Assembly (NCBI GenBank): GCA_002914845.1
Contig: JXTC01000014.1
Coordinates: 182,329-246,328 of the forward strand
Length of the DNA: 64,000 bases
Reading direction: 5' to 3'
Source: Trema orientale
Taxonomy: Eukaryota > Streptophyta > Magnoliopsida > Rosales > Cannabaceae
This document shows positions 35,304 through 47,569 of the stretch, piece after piece. The notes under the pieces were generated by a model, which had not been told where the DNA came from, searched no databases, and saw nothing but the letters and a program-made list of their open reading frames with translations. The position numbers were made by a program, and so were the translations under genes. Numbering within the stretch: position 1 is the first letter of the stretch; each line of letters opens with the position of its first letter.

Positions 35304-37618
35304 ATGGAAAAGAGGAAATGGTTGTGGAAGAGGAAGTCTGAGAAAAGCCCTTGTGAAACTGAAAGTTCTGGTTCTATATCTTCACATTCTGAGAGGTGCT
35401 CTGATGATCAGGTAGGCAGCTCAAAACCTCAATTTAAGTCTAAGTTTTAGAGAAACTTCACTTCTGCATTGTTTGAATTTATCTGTTGAATCTTTTTGGC
35501 TTGAACTTTTGTTTTGATGGTTGCCGCTTACTCAAGGAATTGAACTCTTGAGAAAGGCCTCAGTTCTCATTGGAAGTCTTGGGCTGGTACTTTGCTTTCA
35601 TTGTTGCTACTGTGCGAAATTTTAGCCCTCAACCTTATATGTGAAAGTTCCTGCTTTACTGATGAATTTTACAGAGACTTTAGAATTTGTAGGACTCTAT
35701 TCATTTGAGAATCATTTCTTCGTCTCCACAATTTTCTGAATTCCTGGTTCTGGTGTGAGTAGATAGCTTCGTCATCCTTAGTTGTTCTAGTTTTGGAAAA
35801 CATCTGACATTTCTGAAACTAAAATTGGAACCATATACTAATTCATTGTCTTGTAACATATATGAATATGCAAGGCTTGAGTTAGATGTTTTAATTTAGA
35901 ATGAGAGTCGGGGTTTTCCGTATGCTCCACAATAAAATATTTCACTGCATCTATGACTATGAATTATTAAGTTGCATCCCTTTGGTGGTTTTGATCTGGT
36001 TGGACTTGATTTGTTTTGACCCTTATGCCTCTTGTCGTGTCTTTGTTGGCTTGATATGGTATTTGTGTCATTTCTTAGGTTAAATGGTAGAATGCGGTGC
36101 CAGAGAAGATGAGTAACATGACTAGTATAAAAATCTGGTTCTAGGTGATTTTGAAGGCGTATGACAAGGTTTTCTGATAGCAAATAGCATATTGCTATTG
36201 AAAAAAGGTGTAAACCTTATTGATAGTGTTAAGAATTAACGAACGATAATCGACAATAAGAATAAAAAATAAGAACACACAGATTTAAGTGGAAAACCCT
36301 AATCGGGAAAAACCACTGGCAGAGGAGGAAATTTCACTATGTCGAAAATAAGGTACAGAAGGTAGTGTTTTACACGGCCAAGCCAAGTATATATAGAATC
36401 CCTAAAACCCTAAAATACATGTGTGTACGGACGAAAAACTGTACGGAAAAATCGGCCCAATAAAACAGGTCCATATCGCGGGGGCATCGGCCCAATCCCT
36501 CCGCTTCCACCACAGATCTCAAAATTTATCCCAATTACAAAAAATATCACATATGTCGCACCGCGAAACTTTCGGGCTAGGGCAAATAGAATTCGGGTCA
36601 CGAACTCTAACAGATAGCAACTAAACAAGAGTTGACAAAAAATTTCTGGCTTGCTTTTATTTGAGATGTTTTCTTTTTGGCATTCTATCTTTCTTGCACC
36701 ATCTAGGTTATTGAGGGCATGACGTGAAGCCTTTCTCATTGTTTTGATAATTCTTTTTTTATTGCTTCTGATTTTAATTTCGCTGCTGCTGGGGATGGTC
36801 AGGGTAGAGTTAACAAACTTGTAAAACAAAGTCACGGCCTAAGAGAGGGCTGGAAGAGACGAAAGAATGGTTGGCTATCTATGGGGTTAAAGATGATATT
36901 ATGTTTGACATTCTTTAGAGAGGACCTCATCCCTGGAGTGTGTAGGTAATAGTCATTTCTAGGAGTCTTTTCATACTTTTTGTATATCGGGTATGAAATG
37001 GAGTATCTTATAATAAGGCAGAGGCATGCTATCCTTACGTGTGAAGCACTGCAAAATACTATCCATGCATACTGTAATGTCGTTATTACTTACAAGGTCA
37101 AACTCAAAGAAAGGGTAAAATAGCCTATTATGGGGAGCCCATGTATACTTTGTTCGTACTTAGTATGACAGTATCTGAATTGTAGTCACAAGATCCTCCT
37201 AGAAGTTTTCCATTTCCACCATGAAGTGCTTGCATTTGTTATCAGACAAAATTGAAGTTGTATTTTAAGTGTATTAAACCTTAGATCTATTCATTTCGAA
37301 TCATTGAAGCAGGATGCAGTTAAGGGATCTCCTGATCACAACACTCAGTCACCTGAGGTATCATCAAAAGCTGTCGCCATTACTGAAAATGTTGATAAAA
37401 GTTCATTAAAAACAGAAGACATTAATAATACTGTGAAGACTCTGACAGAAAGACTATCAGCTGCTCTTGTGAACGTTAGCGCCAAGGAAGACTTGGTGAA
37501 GCAACATGCCAAAGTTGCTGAAGAAGCTGTTGCAGGTAAAGTGTAAGGTGTCACACAGTAGCACTGAACATCTAAACTCTAGTTCTTCCATTATATACTT
37601 GCAGAAGAGGAATGGATG

Positions 37619-37650
<32 letters not shown>

Positions 37651-40394
37651 TGGTTTTCCTTAAAGATTACGAGTTTTCTTTTTGAATGGTCATTCTTGTG
37701 TCTGCGTGGCAAGTGTTATTTTCTCTCTCTTTCTGTCTCGCTCTCTCCATTTTTTTTCTGAGGGTGGGGGACGGAGGGAGTGGGTGAGATTTATGAATAA
37801 ATTAACTGCAGTATATTCTGCCAATTATGTCCCAAACTTGCGATCTGTTATAAGCTGAACAGCTTCCACAAACCATTTCCTTTAGTTTAGCAATGTTTAC
37901 ATTTTTTTTTTACACTCACTTCTTACATTTCAAATATCATTTTAGGCTGGGAAAAGGCTGAAAATGAAGTGGCAATTTTAAAGCAACAACTCGAGGCTGC
38001 AGTTCAGCAAAATTCAGCACTAGAAGATCGAGTGAGTCATCTTGATAGTGCACTAAAGGAATGTGTTAGGCAGCTAAGACAAGGGAGAGAGGAGCAAGAG
38101 CAAAAAATCAATGAAGCCGTGTCAAGGAAAGCAAAAGAGTGGGAGTCTACCAAATGTGAACTTGAGAATCAACTTCTTGAGCTTAAAAACAAAGTCGAAG
38201 ATGATATACCTGAATTTTCTGCCCATTTTGATCCTGATCTTTGTCTAAAGCTTGAATTTTTGGAGAAAGAAAACTCAGCTCTTAAGCTTGAGATACAAGC
38301 TCAAATAGAGGAGTTGGAAGTAAGGGCGATTGAGAGGGACTTGAGTACTCAAGCAGCTGAAACAGCCAGCAAGCAACATCTAGAAAGCATCAAGAAGGTT
38401 GCCAAGCTTGAGGCTGAGTGTCGAAGGCTAAAAGCAATGGCTTGTAAGTCTTCCTTGGGTAATGATTACAAATCAACTACTGCTTCGTCAACGTATGTTG
38501 AGTCTTTCACAGACAGTCATTCAGACAATGGGGACCGCTTAAATGCAGTTGAAATCAGTATGCACAAGCTAAATAGCTTGGATTTAAACAAGTGTGGGCT
38601 GAATTCTTCAGATTCATGGGCATCTGCTCTTATTGCTGAACTTGATCAATTTAAGAATGAAAAGACTGTTAATAAAAATCTCCCAACCTCTTCTGTAGAA
38701 ATTAATTTGATGGATGATTTTCTCGAGATGGAGCGATTTGCTGCGTTGCAACCCACTGAAAGAAGAAGTAGTTGCCTGGAATCTGAAGTTGTTGGTAATG
38801 AATCTAACAATCGAGAAAGTGTCCAAAGTACTGAACTTGAAGCCAGGATTCAGCGAATAGCTGAGTTGGAAGATAAATTAGAGAGGTTGGAAACGGAAAA
38901 GTTTGAACTGGAGACTGCTTTAAGATTAAGCCAAGACTGTATTAAGGCTAATGAATCCAACAATGGAGAAAGTGTCCTGAGAACTGAACTTGAAGCCTTG
39001 AATCATCAAACAGCTGAGTTGGAAGAGAAATTAGAGAAGTTGGAAATGGAAAAGGCTGGAATGGCAACAGCTTTAGCAAAAAGTCAAGACTCTGCTAATG
39101 AATCCAAAAATGCAGAAATTGTCCTGAGAACTGAACTTGAAGCCATGGTTCATCTAACGGTTGAGTTAGAAGAGAAATTAGAGAAGTTAATAACAGAAAG
39201 GGCTGAGCTTGAGACTGCCTTAACAAAAAGTCTCGACTCTGCTAATGAGTCCAAAAATGGAGAAAATGTCCTGAGAATTGAACTTGAAGCCATGATCCAC
39301 CGAACACGTGAGTTGGAAGAGAAATTGGAAAAGTTGGAAACGGAAAAGGCTGAGCTGGAGACTGCTTTAACAAAAAGTCGAGACTCTGCTAATGAATCCA
39401 AAAATGGAGAAAGTGTCCTGAGAACTGAAGTTGAAGGCATGATGCATCGAACAGTTGAGTTGGAAGAGAAATTAGAGAAGTTGGAAACAGAAAAGGCTGA
39501 GCTGGAGACTGCTCTGACAAAAGGTCAAAACTGTATTGAGGCATCACGACTTCAGCTGATAGAAGCAGAAATGAAAATGGAGGAGTTGCGAACAGAACTA
39601 AATATTGCAAAAGAATTAAAACAGATGATCGAATCTCAGCTAATAAGCCTAGAAGCAGAAACTCGGACCATGTCTGCGAAGGTCAACCTCCTTGAAGAAG
39701 AGGTTCAAAGGGAGAGAGCATTATCAGCTGAAATTGCCGTTAAGTGTCATGATTTAGAGGAAGAATTATCAAGAGAAAAAGAGGAAGTTAATCTTCGGCA
39801 AACTGCAAATGCTAATGATGAATTGAAAATAAAACAGGTTGGTTCTCCATGAATAACCTCTCTCATTCTTGTCTGGTTTTCATATACTCTAATTTTCAAT
39901 CGTTCATTGCATATTAACATGACAGAAGCCAATATCAATACCCGTGTTCTTAATAATCGTGAGATTTTCTGTTGCAGGAGGACCTAGATGTAGCTGCTGG
40001 AAAACTCGCTGAGTGCCAGAAAACAATCGCTTCTCTTGGGAATCAACTAAAATCTTTAGCAACACTAGAAGATTTCTTGATTGATGCTTCGAACCTACCA
40101 GAGTTCTCTGCAGGAGCATCATTAATCCATAAAACTGGAGAACAGTGGAGGTTGCACTCTAATCAGACATTTTCACCTAAAAGAGATTCGGTGTCAATGA
40201 AAACAGCTGAGGAAAGTTGTGTTCCTTCACAAAGTAAAAACAATCAGAATCCCTCACCACCTTCGTCTTCCTCTTCTTCGTCATCATCAACTTCAGCCAC
40301 GATACAGTCGAGTCATGTCAGCTCTGAGAAGAACCGAAATGGCTTTGCGAAATTCTTCTCTCGGACTAAAAGTGGGATACGACTAGAAATTTAG
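35304..40394 (+). CDS. Filament-like plant protein (FPP), long coiled-coil protein, four coding exons
   Basis: Exons are 35304-35411, 37313-37535, 37946-39837 and 39978-40394; all introns are GT-AG and the joined product is 879 aa, within the FPP range of roughly 600-1050. The N-terminus [16 protein letters not shown] and [16 protein letters not shown], the block [20 protein letters not shown] and the C-terminal [20 protein letters not shown] are FPP signatures. Nearly all of exons 2-3 is heptad coiled coil rich in Glu, Lys and Leu. FPPs are plant-specific; a tomato member was reported to bind the nuclear-envelope protein MAF1, and a cytoskeletal or membrane-tethering role is assumed. Residues 394-642 are a 49-residue tandem repeat. 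The C-terminal 80 residues are Ser-rich with a basic [16 protein letters not shown] end. Intron 1 (1.9 kb) holds a solo LTR. The frame is intact. Confidence 0.94.
36227..36612 (-). mobile_element. Solo Copia LTR (386 bp) in FPP intron 1
   Basis: The segment starts TGTTAAGAATTAACG and ends CGAACTCTAACA, with GATAG directly on both sides (36222-36226 and 36613-36617), a perfect 5-bp target duplication. On the minus strand it shows a TATATA box followed by a typical Copia U5 (GGGTTTTCCAC...). There is no internal region, so it is a product of LTR-LTR recombination. It is antisense to the gene. Confidence 0.9.
38794..39540 (+). repeat. 147-bp (49-codon) tandem repeat in the FPP coding region
   Basis: Five units start at 38794, 38947, 39094, 39241 and 39388. 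The middle three are exactly 147 bp, and the first and last are 153 bp because they keep a CI(K/E) tail. Consensus landmarks are [17 protein letters not shown], then [20 protein letters not shown]. Forty-nine residues are exactly seven heptads, so coiled-coil phase is kept across units. Confidence 0.95.
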
Positions 40395-40860
40395 TTAGAG
40401 TTAGGTACAAAGGAAAAACAGAAAGTAGAAAATTGATTTCTCTTGTTATAAAAGAGGATTCAGTATTTTTATTAAGTTAGAAGTCATTAAACAATGCTCT
40501 TTAATTGACGCATTTAACCTCTAAATGAGCAATCATTGATGAAATTCAGAAAAGCCAAGTAATATCTTTAGTAGTTTTCATATTCTATGGCCATTATTTC
40601 AAAATGGATTGGAAATATCTAGTTAAGGAAGTTTCTTGCATGGCATATCAACTAAATCTACCTGTTTCTTTCTATATCACAGCCTTGAGATAGCAAAAGC
40701 GATATTCATTTTCCTTTTTCTGCTTCTATTTTATAGTATAGTTCTTGTTATTTTATTCTTTGTCCAATGTCCATAGTTCTATTCCTTTTAAATAAACCCC
40801 ATTTCACAAAATTGGTGTAAATGAAAAAATAAACAAAACCGAATAATCTAACTATGCCAG
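40395..40860. other. FPP 3' untranslated region and spacer
   Basis: Probable 3' UTR of FPP followed by AT-rich spacer. No gene is seen. Confidence 0.5.
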
Positions 40861-40872
40861 AAAAGACACTAA

Positions 40873-40957
40873 TGGGGTGAGAGAGGCTCGAACTCTCGAC
40901 CTCAGGATAACTCAGAAGCTATGAGACCTACGCGCTAGCCAACTGCGCCACCACCCC
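40873..40957 (-). tRNA. Elongator tRNA-Met (CAT) with intron
   Basis: On the minus strand the gene opens GGGGTGGTGGCGCAGTTGG and closes GAGCCTCTCTCACCCCA. The acceptor stem GGGGTGG/CTCACCCC pairs apart from the usual wobble. Box A (TGGCGCAGTTGG) and box B (GTTCGAGCC) are both present. The anticodon loop CTCATA is interrupted after position 37 by an 11-12 nt intron (around GCTTCTGAGTT), as is usual for plant elongator tRNA-Met genes. TTTT on the minus strand at 40864-40861 is a Pol III terminator. The CAT anticodon and the intron separate it from initiator tRNA-Met. Confidence 0.95.
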
Positions 40958-40959
40958 AA

Positions 40960-41727
40960 TGTTGTGCGTTCTCTGTACTCTTTTTTTTATAAAATAATAT
41001 GAACATTTGTTTGCTTTTTTTATTTTAATTCAATAAAGATTTAGCTAACCAAGTGTATTGAATCACATTCTTCCATCACGCCTCACCAATAGTGTGCTAA
41101 AAAAGTTAGGAATGCCAACAGGGAGAATGGGTACAGATTTTCAATTATTGTCTTTATCTTCGAAAATTAATCGCAATACTACTACTCGCTCCATTAATTA
41201 TTTTTCAGATGCATGGATTATGTAGAGATTAACTAACAAATAACAAAGAAACACTATAATTAGTCACTATTTGTTTATCATTAAATAATAACAAAATATT
41301 GCTTAAATTACCAAATAACCATAATTTTTTTTTTCATAATTAACATAATATGAAGTAAATATATATTTAGAATACTTTTTAAACTATAAAATCTTCAAAA
41401 TCGTTATTTTTTCAAAAGATGTATAGATATGAGTAGTATTAAATATTATATATATATATTTATATATAATAATTTATTACATGACTATATATATTGGGAC
41501 GGGTACATGGTGAGTAATATTAATATTGTTCCTGCATCCACATATTTGCAAGGCGGTTCTCTCCTCCCCATTCTGTTCCAGTCATTATAGATATATATAA
41601 CAATAATTTATATTGCCATTCCTATGGTCAATTGACTATGGCACCACTCATTTTGCTAATATTACCAACCATATCTTTATTTATTTTTGTTTCTAACAAT
41701 TACAAACAAAAAAATTTCACTTTTATA
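40960..41727. other. Intergenic, no gene seen
   Basis: AT-rich with a (TA)n-rich patch around 41440-41500. Confidence 0.45.
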
Positions 41728-42651
41728 AGCTGACTAGTTATTTAACCATTTCGGCCTAAAACTTAGTATACGGAGAAATGTACATACAATATAACTTATT
41801 TTCATAAAAATCTATTTTTAATTTTTCTTTCAAAAGTATCCGTTTTTATGGTATACATTTTATGTGCAAAATACGAGTGGTATATATTTACAATGTAAAC
41901 TTTTACCGATGTAGTACATATTTCATGTGTAAAATATGAATTGTATATATTTATAATGTAAATATTTACCATATTTTATATTTTTTATTATGAATTTGAC
42001 CTATAGGTATACATTTTGAAATATATGCCAATTTTTAATATAATTTTTATTCATGAAATATGTATCACGGTATACACTTGATGTATGAAATATATATCAC
42101 GATATACATTTTTTATGTAAGACGCTGGTAGTTTATATTTCTAACAAAACGAGTATAAAAAGGGGTATTCATGAAATAAAAATAAAAACGAGTATTTATG
42201 GAAATATGGTTTTAAAAACGGATATTTATGAACTTTTCCCTAGTATATGACCAAGCTTAAAAGTTTGTAGCTAAATGTGGAACTCACTTAATGATAAAAA
42301 TAAAAATAGAACATATTACGTAACTAAAGCTTAAAAAAAATAGACATTTAGCTATAACTTTGAAAGCATTACTATCTACATATCATTTTTTTTTTAAAAT
42401 AAATTAAGTAAAAATTATAGCTAAAGGTCTAATTTTTTTGAATGACCATTTTTTTTAAAATCGGTTTAAGTAGATGTCAATGCTTTAAAAATCATAGTTA
42501 AATATCTATTTTTAAAAAAAAAACTTTAGTCATATAATCTGTTGCTTTTTTATTTTTATCACTAAATAAGTTGTACATTTAACTATAAATTTTTGAGTTT
42601 GGTCATATACTAAGTTTTGGGCCAAAAAAATAGTCAAACAGTTACTCAGCC
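41728..42651. mobile_element. Mutator-like foldback element, host of a nested insertion
   Basis: The left arm is split: its outer part (41728-41772) matches the reverse complement of the right end (42601-42651), with TTTGGCC or CGGCC followed by AAAACTTAGTATA, and its inner part resumes at 42250. The right arm runs 42460-42651. Arms are about 190 bp or more and share TTTTATCATTAAGTGAG-type sequence. No clear TSD remains. A single-arm relative lies at 5035-5275. Confidence 0.72.
41773..42240. mobile_element. Nested Mutator-like element, 468 bp, with 9-bp TSD (8/9)
   Basis: The left end GAGAAATGTACATACAATAT is inverted against ATTTATGAACTTTTCCC on the right, with inward similarity such as GTATCCGTTTTTATGG. 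Flanks TAGTATACG (41764-41772) and TAGTATATG (42241-42249) form the target duplication. The target is the left arm of the element at 41728-42651. Confidence 0.82.
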
Positions 42652-42659
42652 TTTCCTTT

Positions 42660-45065
42660 TTTTAATGAAAAATTGGAAGTGATCCAAGTTGTCCCCAGTT
42701 TTTGCATTAGTACTTGATATCAGGTTTATAATGTTTGGCCAGCGTTCCAAATTGGAGACAATAGTTTAGGTCATCTCCAATACATATGACAATGTTAATG
42801 CTATATTTGGCACCAAAAAATAGCATTGCCACATTATATTACTTTTGCACTCCAATGCGTAAATATCATTCTAAATGTTATCTTTTAAAAATTTTTATAT
42901 TTAATAACTGATTAGGTAATTTTATCCTTGGTTTAATGATTTGAGTATTGGAAAACGTATAAGTACAAACTATCCAAAACTTACCAATCTAATCTCTTAA
43001 TTGGATTGAAATATACACAAGTTTTGAAAATCCAATTGGATTAGATTGAATATAAATTTCAAAACCCAGTAATAACGGATCCAATATAATGCGCATATCC
43101 ACTTAGAAATATCAATAAATATACGGGGTAAATTAGAACTAGAGTCCACTATGTGTAATATGAATTTATACGTTTCAACACTATTTATACCAATCTTGTT
43201 ACCCAAACTCTAATTTACATTTAATTTACGTTTTGGCATTTTGCTCTCTTTTAGATATTTTAGAATTTTTTACGATGTTTCAGAGTTTTTGTATTTGTGA
43301 GAGTGTTTTTATTTCTTGATGTGCTACTTCAAGTCTTCAAGTGTTCTGGTAGCCTCGTACCATTGTACAGATAACTAATGAGGCGGTGGTTAAACTCTTT
43401 CTCCCTCTCGCGTTGATCTTTTAATTAAGTTATATATTTTTAGATACACACATAAATAATGTTATATACATACAATATTGTTTTCAAGACACTCACACAC
43501 ACCCCACGAGTCTGGACAAACAAAGCCTCAGTTGACCCAAAAAAAAAAAAAGTTCTTTCATTACATTTTTAATTTTATTTTCAGTATTTTTTTTTTTGGG
43601 GGGGAGATACCATCTATATTCATGTTAAATTTTTTTATCTTTTTTTATTTTTTATCTCTTATCTTTTGATTTAGCAGGTGGGTTCTAAAACTTATTGGAA
43701 ACTCTACTTGTAATAACGGTTTTCAGCGACCTATTCGATTTTATTCAAACAAAACGTAAGAAATGTATTTTTCTAAATATATTTTGAGTATCCTGATTGG
43801 TTTATCTCAAAGCCTCAAATGTTGAAGTAAGAACTAAATAAACTTTCAAAAGTAGTAAATTTCAAAAACAAATCGAGATTTTTCTTTAGTTTTTTGGTTG
43901 AAATTTCCTAAAAAGAGAGAGAGAGAAAGAAAAGAACTAATTTTAACAATTATTTAAAGAATTGCATTAGTGTAATAAATTTTTAAAGAATTGCATTAGT
44001 GTAATAATTTTTTTTTATAATTTCAAAGTTAAAAAGTAATTAAATAAATAGAATAAAAAGATTAAATTAGGAGAAAAAGTAAAAAAAAAAAAAAGGGTTA
44101 AATCATAATCTCCAAAATAATATAGTTAGCCTTCTTCAGAATCAAAGGCAAAGCTAGTCTTTTAACAAATCAAAAGCTTACAATTCATGAAAGCAAGTCC
44201 AACTAAATACTAATGATTAAGATCTATATACTAACAGCTAGTAAATAATAATATGAAGAATTGAATTATGGTACTTAAACTCCAATTTTTATATTACTTA
44301 GTCTAGTTCAATACATATAACTTGTTTATGTTGTACTAGTATTTTTATTAGAAATCAAACACTTCAATTATTTGAGACACACTAATCCTGTTGAAATAGA
44401 TAAACACCACAATCTATGGTAAAATATTTTATCTTTATTTACAGTTTGTAAACAAATTAATTTAAACTTAAAAAAAAAACAAATCTCCTTATAATTAATC
44501 TACTTAATTGTGTTTGTTTTTTTATGCTCTAAGTCGTGAAATTTTTTTTCAGATAATAAATTATTCTCATCAAGATAAGTCTAATATCACAAATATCATA
44601 AAATGTATATAAAAGAAAATTATTCTATAAAAGGGTAATAAAGGAAATTTGCTTTGTTGGGCAAATATGTCAGCATCATCGTAATGGAAATTGGCAATAG
44701 ATATCATGTTCCTCATTTTTCTACCCAGATTATCGTATATACTTTCCAAGATCTCGTTGGGAGAAATTGTATTATATATGCTCTAAAGTATAACCAATTA
44801 AGTCCATATGCTCAACTCAAAAACTATTATAAATCTATACATATACACATCTAAAAGACCTAATTACCCCTAAAATTTTATAACCATCCTCTATGCCTCC
44901 GAAACATAACTCATCCTCTCTTTCCTCTTCTCTTTCTCTATACTCCTATCTCTTTTTATGTTCTATTCACTTAAGGTCCATAGACCTAACTCAAAAAATC
45001 TCTCAGCTTCTTCTTTATGCCTTTTAATTTCTCTCTATCTCACAGAAAATATCACACAAATCTAA
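42660..45065. other. Gene-poor AT-rich region
   Basis: No gene is seen. A 29-bp tandem duplication (TTTAAAGAATTGCATTAGTG...) lies at 43953-44009. Around 44880-45060 there is a CT-rich patch. Confidence 0.45.
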
Positions 45066-45074
45066 TATTTGAAA

Positions 45075-45828
45075 GGGTTATTTACCTAAAAATACTCCCA
45101 GTTTTAACTTTTTGCAAAAAATACCATGACTTTTGAACTTCTGCAAATTAATAACTTTACTTTTGAAATTCTGTATATTAATATTCTCACATTTACGATT
45201 TCAGCAAATTATTACTTTCATTTTTGAATTCTGCAAATTAATACATAATATTTACAAGTTCTATAAATTAATACTCTCAATTTTTATTTTTATTTTTATT
45301 TTTTGTGCAAGTTTATACTATAAGCAAATTAAAAGATGCAAATACCTCTCAATAACTTACTAAAAATGTTTATACATTAATATGTTATTAGAAATTATTT
45401 TATAACTACTTTTTTTTTGGTTAATTGCAAAAACCACAATTTTTTTTCCTCTTATGTTTTCTTTTTTTTTTCCCCTTATAATTAACTATTTTTACTTCTC
45501 GTTCTAATTTTAAATGAAAAGATAAATAATCTAATTATAAATATTTTTCAGAAATTTTATTATTATTTAATACGTTTTTGTTAGTTAATGAGGGCTACTA
45601 TCATCCTTTTATTATTAAAATCAACTAATTAGGCATCTAGGGTAACTTATAGGAATTTCAAATGTCATGTATTAATTTGTAGAATTCAAAAGTAAAAGTA
45701 TTATTTCACAGAAATTCAAAAGTTAGAGTATTATTTTGTACAAATTTAAAAATGACGATATTATTTTGTAGAAATTCAAAAACCATTCAGAAAAGTCTAA
45801 AGTCAGGGCATTTTTATGTCATTATCCC
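45075..45828. mobile_element. Mutator-like foldback element with 30-bp sub-repeats, copy B, with 9-bp TSD
   Basis: The termini GGGTTATTTACCTAAAAATA and TTTTTATGTCATTATCCC are inverted. Each arm is a ladder of about six units of 29-31 bp (TTAATAN5ACTTTTGAATTCTGCAAA type). Flanks TATTTGAAA (45066-45074) and TATTTTAAA (45829-45837) match at 8 of 9 positions. The inner part is AT-rich and non-coding. Confidence 0.85.
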
Positions 45829-46189
45829 TATTTTAAAATATTGTTGAAACTAAAATCTACAATATCATTACCATCAAATAAAAAAAGAAAACCTACAATA
45901 TCATTGAACTTTTATTATTAAGTTATCTATAATTTACATTAGTTCAAAACTTATTTTTAATTGGGTCTTCAGTTAGATAAGACATTTATATGTTTAAATG
46001 TCATGGGTAAAGTTTAAAATAGCTTGTTACTGAGTTTTGTGATGTTTAATGGTTAACTTATGCATTTAAAATTGATTTTGGGTCAACTTTTACAAATTTA
46101 TGAAAAATTGAATTGTTGACGCTAATGAATATAATTTTTTTTTGGATGAATTCCGATGTTTTTTTCCGATGAATATTTGATAAAGTATA

Positions 46190-46985
46190 TTTTCATTTTC
46201 TGCAAAATAATACCCTTACTTTTAAGCTTCTGTAAGTTAATAGCCTAACTTTTCAATTTCTGCAATAATGACCTGACGTTTATAATTTCTGCAAATTAAT
46301 ACTCTTACTTTAAATTATACAAATTAATACCTTAGCATCTACAATTTCTACAAAGTAATGCCCTTACTTTTGTTTTTTCCCAACTTTTTACTATTAGCAA
46401 GTTAAAACAAAGTAAATATTTCTCATTTACTTATTAAAAACGTTTAAATAGTGATATATTGTCAAAAATTATTTTATAATTATTACTTTTTGTTTTACTC
46501 CGAAAAAAATACAAATTGGATATATGACGGTTAAAAATGTATAAAGGCCACATTTCATTTTTTTTTTACAGTTAACTATTTTTACCTTTCTTTCAAATCT
46601 TTCTTTTTTAAATAAAAAGAAATAAATTAAACTAATCATAAATATTTTTCAAAAATTTTACTAGTATGTAATAAGTTTTTTATTATGTTAATGAGTGGTA
46701 ATGTTATCTTTTTACTGTCAAAATTAGTTAATTGGGCATCATGGATACAAATTTGCATGAATTTCAGATGTTAAGATATTAATTTGTAGCAATTTCAATT
46801 GTGAGGATATTAATTTGCAAAATTCAAAAATAAGGTATTATTCTGCAGAGATTCAGAAATGAAGGTATTAATTTGCAAAATTAAAAGTCATGATATTAAT
46901 TTGTAGGAATTGAAAAGAATTTAAAAGTTAGGTAATATAATTTTTAGAAAAGTTAAAAATCAGGGTATTTTTAATGTCATTACTT
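46190..46985. mobile_element. Mutator-like foldback element with 30-bp sub-repeats, copy C (left end worn)
   Basis: The same ladder of ~30-bp units runs in opposite senses at 46195-46380 and 46740-46960, around a middle similar to copy B. The right end GGGTATTTTTAATGTCATTAC is recognisable, but the outer left terminus is missing, so no TSD could be read. Confidence 0.75.
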
Positions 46986-46989
46986 TTTT

Positions 46990-47569
46990 TTTTTTTTAAT
47001 CATAGTCTCTGAATAAATTTGCTCAATAGTCGTCGAAATTATATCGAAACATTATCAAATTATCGTCGAAATTCATTATACTGGCATCTAACATTTCGAT
47101 GACCATGTACCAATTTTTCAGGGATCATTATCAAAAAATATATGGGGCAACTTTGTCCCATAAGCATATATTTGGAACATTTTTGACTTAAGCTTAGGGG
47201 TGTAACTATATTTAACAAAATTTCTTCTCGCTGGGAAAGAAGTATATGATCCAAATTGAAACTTATATTAGGCATTATTGTCTTACCATATTGAAAGACA
47301 TGCCAATTGCCAGAGGAGTACATCGACGAGCCCTGGACGGCGGCTCCTTTAAGCATTCAAACTAAAGCAAAGTGCATCATTGGAAAGGACTATGTCCAAG
47401 GCGAGTAGTATTCCATGATTCTGCCACCAAAGAATGCAAAAGGAGGATGAGAATCAAATTCTTAAGGCAAAAGACAATTTGCTGAGCCTGACTTGACTTG
47501 AGTAGAAAATAGTGTGCCTAGTTTCGTTGGAATGTTGTGTTGTTTCAATTATAATTTACACTGTTACCA
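46990..47569. other. Intergenic with a partial Mutator-like arm
   Basis: The stretch 47135-47225 resembles the right arm of the element at 47570-48230 (TTTGTCCCATAAGCATA), so it is probably a truncated relative. A GC-richer patch (47320-47460) has no recognisable coding frame. Confidence 0.4.

Noticed and set aside
36410-36835. 141-codon minus-strand frame
   Set aside because: Half of it lies in the solo Copia LTR and half in FPP intron sequence; it is not a coherent protein.
39150-39610. Antisense frames of 73 and 96 codons opposite FPP
   Set aside because: They are the reverse reading of the repeated coiled-coil coding sequence (Ser/Phe/Asn-rich) and match no family.
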